64,000 nt of DNA, taken from positions 62,001 to 126,000 of the forward strand of contig NZ_VRLV01000002.1 in NCBI RefSeq assembly GCF_009760925.1. The letters are read 5' to 3'. The translations under genes were made by a program, and so were the position numbers. Positions within the stretch are counted from its first letter, which is position 1, and the number at the start of each line of letters is the position of its first letter. Origin of the DNA: Nonomuraea typhae (GTDB lineage Bacteria > Actinomycetota > Actinomycetes > Streptosporangiales > Streptosporangiaceae). Below are positions 1 through 7,526 of this stretch, in pieces. Under the pieces are notes generated by a model. It made no database searches and was not told where the DNA came from. It was given only the letters and a program-made list of their open reading frames with translations.

Positions 1-589
1 GCTCGCCGACGCCGGTGAGCAGCCGAGCGCTCTCCTCGGCGGTCAGGTAGAGCAGGAGTCCTTCGGCGAGCCAGGCGGTGGGCGTGCCCCGGTCGAATCC
101 GGCCGCGGCCAGTTCGCTCGCCCAATCCTCGCGCAGGTCGGCCGGCACGACGGCGCGTTCGCAGCGTGGTACGGCGGCGCATCCGGTCAGCACGGTGTCC
201 TTGAAGGTCAGCACCTCGGGCAGGTCGAGCTCGAACATCCGCACGCCGTCCGGCCAGGGCAGCCGGAAGGCGCGCGCGTCGAGGCCCGCGGCGAGCAGGA
301 CCACCTGGCGGCACCCTGCCGCGGTCGCGCTCAGGAGGTGGTCGTCGAAGAACCGCGTCCGGATGACCCCGTGGAGGTAGAACAGCTCGCCCAGATGGGC
401 CAGCGGCCCGAACGCGGCGAGGTCCCGGGCGGATGCGGGTTCGGCGGGGAACACCCCGGGCGCGGCGTCCACGAAGGCCCGGGCGTAGGGATCGTCGAAC
501 AGCCGGTCTTCCCTCCGGCTCTCCCGCGCCCTGACCACCGCCACCCCTAATGCCGTCTTCTCCACTCCTTGCAGTGGTTCTCGCTCCAT
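1..589 (-). CDS. Class I SAM-dependent methyltransferase, LCMT/TIGR00027-like (3' end outside window)
   Basis: Seen: an ATG at 589 opens 196 codons that run off the left edge, so the C-terminus is missing. The protein reads RESRREDRLFDDPYARAF near residues 20-40, then VVLLAAGLDARAFRL, then FELDLPEVL and WLAEGLLLYLT. These are the hallmark blocks of the putative leucine-carboxyl-methyltransferase-like family (TIGR00027), common in actinomycetes as small-molecule O-methyltransferases. Known: AAGLDARAFRL forms the SAM-binding loop. The substrate cannot be read from the sequence. It is divergent from the MarR gene at 672, with inverted repeats between them, so MarR control is inferred. Confidence 0.85.
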   Translation of the reverse strand, partial: MEREPLQGVEKTALGVAVVRARESRREDRLFDDPYARAFVDAAPGVFPAEPASARDLAAFGPLAHLGELFYLHGVIRTRFFDDHLLSATAAGCRQVVLLAAGLDARAFRLPWPDGVRMFELDLPEVLTFKDTVLTGCAAVPRCERAVVPADLREDWASELAAAGFDRGTPTAWLAEGLLLYLTAEESARLLTGVGE

Positions 590-630
590 CGTGTGCCTCC
601 TCGCTCTGACGACTATTCATCGCCAACGAT

Positions 631-660
631 ACATCGCTACAGATGTTTCGGTGGCGATGT
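631..660. promoter_or_regulatory. Inverted repeats between methyltransferase and marR, likely MarR operator
   Basis: ACATCGC (631-637) is matched by GCGATGT (654-660). Nested inside, ACATC-N6-GATGT spans 631-646. Both lie in the 82-bp divergent gap between the methyltransferase start (589) and the MarR start (672). MarR proteins commonly bind such palindromes in divergent promoters, so autoregulation and control of the methyltransferase are inferred. Confidence 0.5.
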
Positions 661-671
661 AATCTTCCGCC

Positions 672-1082
672 ATGGATGGAGGACGACTGCACCGGCTGGG
701 CAAGCGCCTGCTCGAGCTGTCCGCACAGGTCACCGGCGAACCCGGCGACCTGTCGCTGACACCGGGAGAGGCCGCCGTCCTCGAGGACGTGATCAAGCAC
801 CCGGCCGGATCCATCAGCGAGATCTGCCGGCGCACCGGCTTCGCGCAGAGTCATGTGTCGGCCTCGGTGTCCCGGCTCAAGGCGCGCGGGCTGGTGACGA
901 CCACCACCGACCCCGGCGACGGGCGGCGCACCCGCGTCAGCGTCGCCGCCGGCGCGTTGCACGCGATCACCCGCCGCGCGGGCCGGAGCATCGACGAGAC
1001 GATCGGCCAGGCCGTCGCCGACCCCGGCAAGGCCCGCCGGGCGGCGGACCTGCTGGAGGAACTGGCCGAGCTCCTGCTGTGA
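672..1082 (+). CDS. MarR family transcriptional regulator
   Basis: Seen: 136 aa, the usual length for MarR. A winged-helix core runs from about residue 30 to 100: LTPGEAAVLEDVIKHP, then the recognition helix region ICRRTGFAQSHVSASVSRL, then the wing TTTTDPGDGRRTRVSV, the DxRxxRV-type block of MarR proteins. The C-terminal helix is the dimer arm. Start ATG 672 follows directly on the inverted repeats at 631-660. It is divergent from the methyltransferase at 1-589, its probable target. Ligand unknown. Family call is firm; target is inference. Confidence 0.88.
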   Translation: MDGGRLHRLGKRLLELSAQVTGEPGDLSLTPGEAAVLEDVIKHPAGSISEICRRTGFAQSHVSASVSRLKARGLVTTTTDPGDGRRTRVSVAAGALHAITRRAGRSIDETIGQAVADPGKARRAADLLEELAELLL

Positions 1083-1180
1083 CCACCGCACCGGGCAACC
1101 GCCCGCGCGGAGGCCACACCGGTGCGGACGGCCGGGCCGTACCTATGCCAAAAGGCCGGCCCGGACCTGCGGCGAGGAGC

Positions 1181-1261
1181 GGCCCTCCAGGACCCGGGGC
1201 CAGACGTGGCCCTCCAGGACCCGGGGTTAGAAGTGGTCCCTCGAGATCCAGGGCTAGGGGT
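1181..1261. repeat. Three tandem 27-bp units at the 3' end of the MFS gene
   Basis: Units at 1181-1207, 1208-1234 and 1235-1261 begin GGCCCTCCAGGACCC or a diverged form, and a fourth partial unit starts at 1262. Units 1 and 2 are almost identical up to GACCCGGGG; unit 3 is diverged. The array overlaps the last codons and stop of the MFS gene (stop 1254-1256). It looks like slippage-generated intergenic repeats. Confidence 0.6.
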
Positions 1262-2558
1262 GGCCCTTTGAGCTCTGCAGGGGGAGGGTGCGGACAGGGC
1301 GCCAGCCGCCCTTGAAGGCGGCCATCGAGGCCAGGAAGATCACCTGGCCGGCCAGGGCGACGCCCAGCCAGGTCTGCCAGCCGCCCGCTGCCACAACGCC
1401 GGGCGAGATCACCAGCAGCGCCACGATCATCACGCGCACGACCATCCCCCAGATGCCCAGCGCCGCCCCCTGCAGGCGGGATTCGACGTCCTCGGCGTTC
1501 TCGGAGAAGTTGGCCATCCACGGCACGTAGGCCACACCCATGAACAGGAACATCAGCGCGAACAGCACGGTGACCCGGGTGGCGGAGGTGCCGGAGCCGA
1601 TGAGGGCGACGAAGTAGGCGAGGGACGCGACGGTCAGGACGGTCCCGGCGGCGGTGAACGGCTTGCGGACCTGCAGGCGGTCGGACAGGCGGCCGACGGC
1701 GATGACGGCCAGGGCGTTCAGGACGATGCCGAGGGCGACGACGCCGTTGGCGGCGGCGGTGTCCATGCCGAACGCGTCGACCAGGACGGTCTGGCCGAAG
1801 ATCGCGAAGGTCCAGTAGAGCACCTGCCAGCCGGTGTTGCCGAGCACGTGCGCCCACAGGTGCGGGTGGCGCAGCAGCTCGCGGACCCGGCCCGGATGGA
1901 TCTTCTCCTCGGCGACGACGGCCGCTTCGGCCTGCATGACCTGGGCGCGCAGGGCGGCGGACGGCTCGGCGATCTGCCAGATGATCACCGCGCACATGAC
2001 CAGGGAGACGACGCCCATGATGATCGCCTGCGACTGCCAGGCGTTGCCGAACAGCGGCAGGGTGAGGCTGGCGAGCAGCGAGGCGAGGAAGGAGGCGCCG
2101 ACGGGTCCCCAGGTCCAGAAGGCGAACGCCTGGGCCCGGCCCACCCGCGGGGAGAAGTCGCGCACGAGCGAGGCGGTGATGGTGATCCCGGCGCCCTCGA
2201 TGAACAACATCAGGCACCGGACGAAGAAGAGGCCGGTGGTCGTCTCGACGGTGGCCAGCAGGAAGTTGCAGGCGGCGGTGACGGTCAGGGTGGGGACGAG
2301 GATGACGACGCGGCCCCACCGGTCGGACAGGATGCCGCCGAACCCGGCTGACAGCCCGCCGACGAGGACCGAGGCGGCGGCGATGAGCCCGTACGTCTGG
2401 AGGCTCATCCCGAGGTCTTCGCGCAGCAGCGGGAGGATGGTGGCGATGGTGGTCTCGAAGTTGGCGACCAGCGAGGCGAGCACGGCGACGGCCAAGAGCC
2501 GGATGCGGTGGCGGCCGACCGGATACACGTGGAGTTCGCGGACATAGAACGGCTTCAT
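1254..2558 (-). CDS. Major facilitator superfamily transporter
   Basis: Seen: 434 aa with about 12 hydrophobic segments. Between TM2 and TM3 is GGILSDRWGRVVIL, the canonical MFS loop motif (GxLxDRxGRR), and a second copy, VGRLSDRLQVRKP, sits in the C-terminal half, the classic 6+6 duplication. ATG 2558 is preceded by GGAGGACTTGGG, a good ribosome site. Substrate is not evident; the long central loop rich in Ala/Glu (about 200-225) is cytoplasmic. The short palindrome at 2588-2604 upstream suggests control by a TetR-type repressor, but no repressor gene is adjacent. The 3' end runs into 27-bp repeats. Confidence 0.85.
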   Translation of the reverse strand: MKPFYVRELHVYPVGRHRIRLLAVAVLASLVANFETTIATILPLLREDLGMSLQTYGLIAAASVLVGGLSAGFGGILSDRWGRVVILVPTLTVTAACNFLLATVETTTGLFFVRCLMLFIEGAGITITASLVRDFSPRVGRAQAFAFWTWGPVGASFLASLLASLTLPLFGNAWQSQAIIMGVVSLVMCAVIIWQIAEPSAALRAQVMQAEAAVVAEEKIHPGRVRELLRHPHLWAHVLGNTGWQVLYWTFAIFGQTVLVDAFGMDTAAANGVVALGIVLNALAVIAVGRLSDRLQVRKPFTAAGTVLTVASLAYFVALIGSGTSATRVTVLFALMFLFMGVAYVPWMANFSENAEDVESRLQGAALGIWGMVVRVMIVALLVISPGVVAAGGWQTWLGVALAGQVIFLASMAAFKGGWRPVRTLPLQSSKGHP

Positions 2559-2587
2559 CCCAAGTCCTCCGGGGTAGAACCTTCGCT

Positions 2588-2604
2588 CTAGAACGCGTTT
2601 CTAG
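2588..2604. promoter_or_regulatory. Palindrome CTAGAA-N5-TTCTAG upstream of MFS gene
   Basis: CTAGAA (2588-2593) and TTCTAG (2599-2604) are perfect inverted arms around CGCGT, 30 bp upstream of the MFS start. Size and position fit a TetR-family repressor operator. The core loosely resembles TNNAACNNGTTNNA sites of KstR-type regulators but does not match fully, so the regulator is not assigned. Confidence 0.45.
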
Positions 2605-2660
2605 TTGGGCCAACATTGCTCCCGTTCGTCGTCCTTGGTCAACGACGGCGGGGATTACGA

Positions 2661-2676
2661 TGTGATCTCGATCACA
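2661..2676. promoter_or_regulatory. CRP/GlxR-like site TGTGA-N6-TCACA
   Basis: TGTGATCTCGATCACA is a perfect match to the CRP-family consensus TGTGA-N6-TCACA, with 7-bp inverted arms. It lies in the divergent gap between the MFS gene (start 2558) and the CbiX-like gene (start 2738). A cAMP-receptor-type regulator is inferred; which gene it serves is not decided by position. Confidence 0.5.
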
Positions 2677-2737
2677 GAACGCGGCGTGATCGAATCGCAG
2701 CCAGGTTTCGTTACATGGATCAGCGAATGCGCATAAA

Positions 2738-3508
2738 ATGCGCGCCGTGAGCTTGCCTGTACGCGAACGTTCCCCCCGGCCCGGCGGCGGCCGTCATCGG
2801 CGCCCGGTGCCCACGTCCCTGCCCCCGGACGCCCCCGTGCTCGTGCTCGCCTGCCCCGGCGACGTCGACGGCGCCGCCGCGGAGATCGCGGCCGTGGTCA
2901 GGGTCGACAACCCGCAGATCGAGGTACGCCTCACGACCGTCGCCGAACTCCCCAGGGCCCTGACCGAGGAGCGGGGCAGTGTGGTCGTGCCCTTGCTGAC
3001 CTGGGACGACCCGGCCGTCCTCGGCGAAATCGGCAAGCACGTCGCCGCCTCCGGCGCCGAAGCAGCCGTCACCGAGGCGCTCGGCCCCCACCCGCTGCTC
3101 GCCGAGGCCCTCCACATCCGCCTGGCCGAGCGCGGCCTGGCCAGGGCCGATCGCGTGCGGCTGCTGAACGTCGGCAGCCCCGTGGACGCCGTCATCCTCG
3201 GCACCCTCGGCGGCGAGCAGGCCGTGGCGGCCGCCCAGCCCACCGCCGTCCTGCTCGCCTCGCGGCTGACGATGCCCGTCGTGGCCGCCTCCCTCGACAG
3301 CGAGCCGGGCGTCGCCGTGGCCGCCGAGCGCCTGCGCGCCGCCGGCGCCGAGCGCCTGGCGATCGCCGTCTGCTCCATCGACACACCCGACGGCCTGGTC
3401 GAACGTGCCGCCGAAGCCATCGGCGCGGGCCACGCCGGCCCCCTCGGCGCGCACGGCGCCATCGCCGAACTTGTCGCGCGAGCTTACGGAAGTCAACTAG
3501 CATCTTGA
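2738..3508 (+). CDS. CbiX/sirohydrochlorin-chelatase-like protein lacking the usual histidines
   Basis: Seen: 256 aa in two similar halves, as in long CbiX-type chelatases: PVLVLACPGDVD at about 33, VVVPLLTW, ALGPHPLLAEALHIRLAERGL at about 120, then a second half with RLRAAGAERLAIAVCSI and GPLGAHGAIAELVARAY at the end. Known: CbiX/SirB chelatases use a His in the first strand (usually HGS) and one after VPLFL. Here the first is ACPGD and the second position is TWDDP, so both are missing. It may be a non-catalytic paralogue. Start 2738 or GTG 2747; a CATAAA box sits just before ATG, so the shorter start is possible. A CRP-like site lies upstream. Confidence 0.65.
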   Translation: MRAVSLPVRERSPRPGGGRHRRPVPTSLPPDAPVLVLACPGDVDGAAAEIAAVVRVDNPQIEVRLTTVAELPRALTEERGSVVVPLLTWDDPAVLGEIGKHVAASGAEAAVTEALGPHPLLAEALHIRLAERGLARADRVRLLNVGSPVDAVILGTLGGEQAVAAAQPTAVLLASRLTMPVVAASLDSEPGVAVAAERLRAAGAERLAIAVCSIDTPDGLVERAAEAIGAGHAGPLGAHGAIAELVARAYGSQLAS

Positions 3509-3533
3509 CAAGACTTGTAAAGATCACTATATA
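3505..3533 (+). promoter_or_regulatory. Consensus housekeeping promoter of the GNAT gene
   Basis: TTGACA (3505-3510), a 17-bp spacer and TATATA (3528-3533) are an almost ideal vegetative sigma-factor promoter, rare in this GC-rich sequence. Transcription would start near 3540, about 10 nt before ATG 3551, leaving almost no leader. The -35 overlaps the stop of the CbiX-like gene. Confidence 0.7.
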
Positions 3534-3550
3534 GGCGTTACCGTCAGCGC

Positions 3551-4105
3551 ATGCACTGCGTAAACGTCGTCGGCGAGCGTCTCGGCTTACGGGACGTCAC
3601 TCTGTCCGACGTCGACGCGCTGCACGCGATCTATGGCAACCGTGCGGCGACAGAGCATCTGCCGTTCAATCCACGTTCCCTCGACGAGGTGGCCGGGATC
3701 GTCGAGGAAGCCATGGCCGCGGCGGCGGCCGAACCCCGGCGCCTCTACCTCCTGGCCGTGACCGATCCCGACCAGCACGACGTGATCGGGGTGGCGCGCC
3801 TGCACGTCGAGGCCGACCATCCGCACAGCGCGGAAATCGGCCTCGGCCTGCGCCCCGACCAGTGGGGCCGCGGCATCGGAACCGACCTCATCCGCCTGTT
3901 GTTAGGCTTCGGCTTCCGCTCCCTCGGACTCCACCGCATCTGGGGGGCACGCTCCCCCGCCAACATCCCCGCCCAGCTCGCGATGCTGACCGCGGGGATG
4001 ATCGAGGAAGGCAGGATCCGGCACCACGTGCTGGCGCCGGAAGGCTGGCGGGACTCCATCGTCCACTCGGCCATTGTGGACGAATGGAACTCCCTCTTCT
4101 TGTGA
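3551..4105 (+). CDS. GNAT family N-acetyltransferase (RimJ/RimL type)
   Basis: Seen: 184 aa. The N-terminal block ERLGLRDVTLSDVDAL and the acetyl-CoA binding segment AEIGLGLRPDQWGRGIGTDLI (Q/RxxGxG/A) at about 98-118 are typical, followed by GLHRIWGARSPANIPAQL, the RimJ/RimL signature (HRIxxxxxxxNxxS). Known: these enzymes acetylate N-terminal or small-molecule amines using acetyl-CoA. Substrate unknown. It has its own strong promoter. The next methyltransferase starts 10 bp downstream, so the two are probably co-transcribed. Confidence 0.85.
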   Translation: MHCVNVVGERLGLRDVTLSDVDALHAIYGNRAATEHLPFNPRSLDEVAGIVEEAMAAAAAEPRRLYLLAVTDPDQHDVIGVARLHVEADHPHSAEIGLGLRPDQWGRGIGTDLIRLLLGFGFRSLGLHRIWGARSPANIPAQLAMLTAGMIEEGRIRHHVLAPEGWRDSIVHSAIVDEWNSLFL

Positions 4106-4115
4106 TCTTGTTACC

Positions 4116-4700
4116 GTGGCGACGGTGCACTGGAATCACAACATCGCCTTCCATCCGCTGATCCTCGCCCAGGTGCCGCGGGGGTGCGAGCATGCGCTGG
4201 ACGTCGGCTGCGGCGACGGGCTCCTCGCCCGGAAACTGTCGGAGACCTCGCAGCGTGTCACGGGCGTCGACGTCTCCGCCGAGATGATCGCCGAAGCCCG
4301 CGCCGCCGGCGGCGCCCCCGCCTACCTCCAGGCCGACTTCATGACCGGCGATCTGCCCGAGCGGTCCTACGACTTCGTGTGCACCGTCGCCACCCTGCAC
4401 CACCTGCCCTTCGCCCCCGCGCTGACCAAGATGGCCGGCCTGCTGCGCCCCGGCGGCCGCCTGGTCGTCATCGGCCTGGGCAGGAACGCCACCCCCGGCG
4501 ACTGGGTCATCGACGCGGGCAGCGTGATCAAGCATCAGATCGTCTCCAGGATGTACGGCGGCGCCGTACAGACCGCTCCCACGGCCGAGCCCACGATGAC
4601 CTGGTCACAGGTGCGCCGCCAGGCTCTCACCCTGCTGCCGGGGGCCAGGTGGCGGCGCCATCTGCTGTGGCGGTACTCCCTCGTCTGGACCAAACCGTAG
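4116..4700 (+). CDS. Class I SAM-dependent methyltransferase
   Basis: Seen: about 194 aa from GTG 4116 (a TTG at 4074 would overlap the upstream gene by 32 bp; no clear ribosome site decides). Motif I is ALDVGCGDGLLARKL at about 25-40, followed by VTGVDVSAEMIAEA (acidic residue after strand 2), YDFVCTVATLHHLPF (motif II) and LLRPGGRLVVIGLG (motif III). This is a Methyltransf_11/25-type fold. Substrate unknown. It directly follows the GNAT gene, likely in one transcript from the 3505 promoter. Confidence 0.82.
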   Translation: MATVHWNHNIAFHPLILAQVPRGCEHALDVGCGDGLLARKLSETSQRVTGVDVSAEMIAEARAAGGAPAYLQADFMTGDLPERSYDFVCTVATLHHLPFAPALTKMAGLLRPGGRLVVIGLGRNATPGDWVIDAGSVIKHQIVSRMYGGAVQTAPTAEPTMTWSQVRRQALTLLPGARWRRHLLWRYSLVWTKP

Positions 4701-4777
4701 CCAACACCGCCACGCCCGGCCGGAGAATGTCGGTGCCGCCCTCTACGATGAGCGACCTCACGGAGGGATGCCTGCTC

Positions 4778-5218
4778 ATGCTCGATTCGCTGATCGTGCC
4801 CCTGCTCGTCACGACGGACCTGCCGCCGGATGCCGACCTGGCCGAGTTCGGCGTGCTCCTCGCGGAGACGGCCCGCACCCTGCCCTTCGACGCCTTCCTG
4901 GCCGGCCGGGTCTTCTGGCTCGACCGCCCCGTCCTGCCCGAGCAGCGCCCGGCCGCGGAGACCGAGCTGCGCTTCGCCGCGATGCTGGGCTACGTCGCCG
5001 CCTCGGGCTCCGGTCACGAGACGCGCGAGGTGGTGACAACGGTACGGCGGGCCGCCACCTCGGCCATCGCCGCCCGCTACGGCGCCGGCGCCGCCGCCCC
5101 TGCGGTCCTGGCCATCAGGGAACGCGACATCCACGAGCGCACCCCTGACACGGCCCTCTACGTCGACACCCGCGACGCCACCCCCGACCTGGTCACCGCC
5201 ACCCGCGCCTACCTCTGA
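4778..5218 (+). CDS. Conserved hypothetical protein
   Basis: Seen: 146 aa from ATG 4778, chosen because GGAGG at 4761-4765 is correctly placed; ATGs at 4727 and 4748 are in frame but lack a ribosome site. The protein starts MLDSLIVPLLVTTDLPPD and is Ala-rich and mostly helical by composition, with no signal peptide or membrane segment. I do not recognise a family. It lies 77 bp after the methyltransferase on the same strand. Third-position GC is high, supporting coding. Confidence 0.6.
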   Translation: MLDSLIVPLLVTTDLPPDADLAEFGVLLAETARTLPFDAFLAGRVFWLDRPVLPEQRPAAETELRFAAMLGYVAASGSGHETREVVTTVRRAATSAIAARYGAGAAAPAVLAIRERDIHERTPDTALYVDTRDATPDLVTATRAYL

Positions 5219-5406
5219 CCCGGCAGGCAAGCAGCCCAGCTCCCGGTGCGGGAAGGCGGGTGGGTGGCGAGCCCAGGGCCGGAAGGCGGACGAGTGGCGC
5301 GGCTCCCCGGTCAGGAAGGGCGGGCAGGCGGCGGGGTTCCCCCGAGAGGGGTGGCGGCCCAGGGCGAGGGCGCGGCTCCCCGGAGTGGCAGGGCAGGCGC
5401 GTCCGG
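5219..5406. other. Gene-free GC-rich spacer with degenerate repeats
   Basis: The spacer between the convergent hypothetical gene and the Rid gene consists of G-rich degenerate repeats. GGCGCGGCTCCCCGG occurs exactly at 5296-5310 and again at 5369-5383, and GGAAGGCGG recurs near 5249 and 5281. No gene or clear terminator is seen. Confidence 0.4.
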
Positions 5407-5820
5407 TTACTCCACGACGGCCGTGGCCTCGACCTCCACCAGCAGGTCGGGCTCGCCCAGCGCGGACACGCCCAGCAGCGTGATGGGCTTGACCGGGTCG
5501 ATGCCCAGTCTGGCCGCCGCCCGGCTCACCCCCTCGCCCAGCAGTGGCATCTTGTCCGGCGTCCAGTCGACGACGTAGACGGTCAGCTTCGCCACGTCGG
5601 CGAAGGTAGCGCCGACGCCGGCCAGGGCGGTGGCGACGTTGAGGTAGGACTGCTCGACCTGGGCGGCGAGGTCGCCTTCGCCCACCTTCGAGCCGTCCGC
5701 GGCGCGGGCGACCTGCCCGGCCAGGAAGACCAGCTTCGACCCGGTCGCGACCGAGAGCTGGCGGTAAACATCGGGCTTCGGCAGCCCGTCGGGATTGTGC
5801 AGGGTCACAGCCATACCCAA
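5407..5820 (-). CDS. Rid family protein (YjgF/YER057c/UK114)
   Basis: Seen: 137 aa, the usual length for the single-domain Rid fold: LVFLAGQVARAADGSKVGEG near 35-55, then LNVATALAGVGATFADVAKLTVYVVDW and the C-terminal strand LLVEVEATAVVE. Known: RidA hydrolyses reactive enamines/imines using a conserved Arg in a PxRxxxxV block. Here the corresponding stretch is PITLLGVSALGEPDLLVEV, with no Arg, so it probably belongs to another Rid subfamily of unknown reaction. It is divergent from the TetR gene at 5856 with only 35 bp between them, filled by a perfect palindrome. Confidence 0.85.
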   Translation of the reverse strand: MGMAVTLHNPDGLPKPDVYRQLSVATGSKLVFLAGQVARAADGSKVGEGDLAAQVEQSYLNVATALAGVGATFADVAKLTVYVVDWTPDKMPLLGEGVSRAAARLGIDPVKPITLLGVSALGEPDLLVEVEATAVVE

Positions 5821-5821
5821 A

Positions 5822-5843
5822 ACATAACATAGCTATGTTATGT
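5822..5843. promoter_or_regulatory. Perfect 22-bp palindrome, TetR operator
   Basis: The half-site ACATAACATAG (5822-5832) is repeated exactly in inverse on 5833-5843. The AT-rich palindrome starts 2 bp from the Rid start codon and ends 12 bp before the TetR ATG (5856). It is almost certainly the operator through which the TetR protein represses both itself and the Rid gene. Confidence in the palindrome is complete; the pairing is inferred from position. Confidence 0.8.
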
Positions 5844-5855
5844 ATTCTAGGGGCC

Positions 5856-6470
5856 ATGGCACGCACGAAGGACCCCGCGGTCCGCACCCTGCTGATCGAC
5901 CGGGCGGCCCACATGCTGCGCACCCGGCAGCCGGTCACGCTCCGCGCGCTGGTCGAGGGCGCCGGGGTCTCCACCATGGCCGTCTACACCCACTTCGGCG
6001 GCATGGACGGGCTGTGGAGCGCGATGCGTCAGGAAGGCTTCGTACGGCTGGCCGCCCGGCTGGCCCGCGTCCCGCTGAGCGAGGACCCGGTCCGCGACCT
6101 CGCCGCCCTCGGCGCCGCCTACACCGCCAACGCGCTGGACAACCCGGATCTGTACCGGGTCATGTTCGAGGCCGCCTTCGAGCTGGAGGACGCGGCTGCG
6201 GCCGACGACACCCTGCACGCGCTGGTCACGAACGTCGAGCGGGCCAAAGCCCTCGGGAGGTTCCGGGACGACGTGGACGCCCTGGAGCTGGCCACGCGGA
6301 GCTGGGTCGCCGGCCACGGGCTGACCGCGCTGGTCGCCACCGGGCCGCTGCCCCGGGCAGCGCTCGGCCACGCCGTACCCCTGCTGACGGCGTTGTTCGT
6401 CGCGGCCGGTGACGAGCCGGAACGGTGCCGCGTGTCCGTGGAAACCGGGTGGAATCAGGCAGCCGAATGA
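5856..6470 (+). CDS. TetR/AcrR family regulator (WHG-type C-terminal domain)
   Basis: Seen: 204 aa from ATG 5856. The earlier in-frame ATG at 5835 lies inside the palindromic operator, so it was rejected. HTH: TLRALVEGAGVSTMAVYTHFGGMDGLWSAM at about 30-55, the characteristic TetR recognition helix (YxHFxxxxxL). The C-terminal half (ALGAAYTANALDNPDLYRVMFE) fits the WHG ligand domain of a common actinobacterial subgroup. Neighbour: divergent Rid gene; the operator lies between them. Ligand unknown. Confidence 0.85.
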   Translation: MARTKDPAVRTLLIDRAAHMLRTRQPVTLRALVEGAGVSTMAVYTHFGGMDGLWSAMRQEGFVRLAARLARVPLSEDPVRDLAALGAAYTANALDNPDLYRVMFEAAFELEDAAAADDTLHALVTNVERAKALGRFRDDVDALELATRSWVAGHGLTALVATGPLPRAALGHAVPLLTALFVAAGDEPERCRVSVETGWNQAAE

Positions 6471-6506
6471 CTGTCGCATTACCCGGCCCCGGGGAAGGTG
6501 TCCGGT

Positions 6507-7520
6507 ATGCGAATCGCAATGGTGGGACTCGGCCGCATGGGCGCGAACATGGTGCGCCGGATCATGCGCGCCGGTCACGAGTGCGTGGTGTTCGACCGGT
6601 CGCCGGAGGCGGTCGCGGCGCTGACCGCCGAGGGCGCCCGCGGGACCGGCTCGCTCGAGGAACTGGTGCGGGCGCTGCCGGCGCCGCGGGCCGTCTGGCT
6701 GATGCTGCCCGCCGCGGTCACCGGGCAGGCCGCCGAGACGCTGTTCGGGCTGCTGGAGGCCGGCGACGTGGTGATCGACGGCGGCAACTCCTACTACCGC
6801 GACGACGTGGACCGGGCGCAGGCGGCCCGGGAGCGCGGGATTCACTACGTGGACGCCGGGACCAGCGGCGGGGTCTGGGGGCTGGAGCGTGGCTACTGCC
6901 TCATGGTCGGCGGCGACGACGAGGCGGTGAAGCTGGTCGAGCCGGTGCTGGTGGCGCTGGCGCCCGGGATCGGGGCGGCCGGCCGTACCCCGGGCAGGAC
7001 CGGCGAGCCCAGCCCGGCCGAGCAGGGGTGGCTGCACTGCGGGCCGCCCGGTGCGGGGCACTTCGTGAAGATGGTCCACAACGGCATCGAGTACGCGATC
7101 ATGGCCGCGTACGCCGAGGGGCTGAGCGTGATCCGCGAGGCGGGGGCGGGCCGGCACCGGCGCGAGGCGGACGCGGAGACGGCGCCGCTGCGTGAGCCGC
7201 AGTACTACCAGTACGACGGGATCGACCTGGCCGAGGTCGCCGAGGTGTGGCGGCGCGGCAGCGTGATCGGATCCTGGCTGCTGGACCTGACCGCCGCCGC
7301 CCTTTATGCCGATCCCGGCCTGGATCGGTTCGCGGGGCGGGTCTCCGACTCCGGTGAGGGGCGCTGGACCGGCATCGCGGCCATCGAGGAGGGCGTGCCG
7401 GCGCCGGTGCTGACCGCCGCGCTCTACAGCCGCTTCGCCTCGCAGGGGGCGGCGGCGTTCGCCGGGAGGGTGCAGTCGGCCCAGCGCAAGGGGTTCGGCG
7501 GGCACGAGGAGAAGGACTGA
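6507..7520 (+). CDS. Short-form 6-phosphogluconate dehydrogenase (decarboxylating)
   Basis: Seen: 337 aa from ATG 6507, which is placed 8 nt after GGGGAAGG (6491-6498); a GTG at 6498 would overlap that site. MRIAMVGLGRMGANM is the Rossmann dinucleotide loop. DGGNSYYRDD and DAGTSGG are 6PGDH blocks, and GPPGAGHFVKMVHNGIEY carries the catalytic Lys and the substrate-binding HNGIEY. DAETAPLREPQYYQYD and WRRGSVIGSWLLDLT follow. Length fits the short GndA-like enzymes rather than the 470-aa form. Known: converts 6-phosphogluconate to ribulose-5-phosphate plus CO2, often NAD-dependent in this clade. Confidence 0.85.
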   Translation: MRIAMVGLGRMGANMVRRIMRAGHECVVFDRSPEAVAALTAEGARGTGSLEELVRALPAPRAVWLMLPAAVTGQAAETLFGLLEAGDVVIDGGNSYYRDDVDRAQAARERGIHYVDAGTSGGVWGLERGYCLMVGGDDEAVKLVEPVLVALAPGIGAAGRTPGRTGEPSPAEQGWLHCGPPGAGHFVKMVHNGIEYAIMAAYAEGLSVIREAGAGRHRREADAETAPLREPQYYQYDGIDLAEVAEVWRRGSVIGSWLLDLTAAALYADPGLDRFAGRVSDSGEGRWTGIAAIEEGVPAPVLTAALYSRFASQGAAAFAGRVQSAQRKGFGGHEEKD

Positions 7521-7526
7521 CCGCCG

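Noticed and set aside
2588-2604. KstR-type steroid operator
   Set aside because: The palindrome CTAGAA-N5-TTCTAG does not fit TNNAACNNGTTNNA at the last base, and no steroid gene is nearby.
4074-4115. TTG start for the methyltransferase
   Set aside because: It overlaps the GNAT gene by 32 bp and the added residues are not part of the methyltransferase fold; GTG 4116 is simpler.
5835-5855. ATG inside the palindrome as TetR start
   Set aside because: It would place the start codon within the operator; ATG 5856 begins the normal MARTKDP N-terminus.
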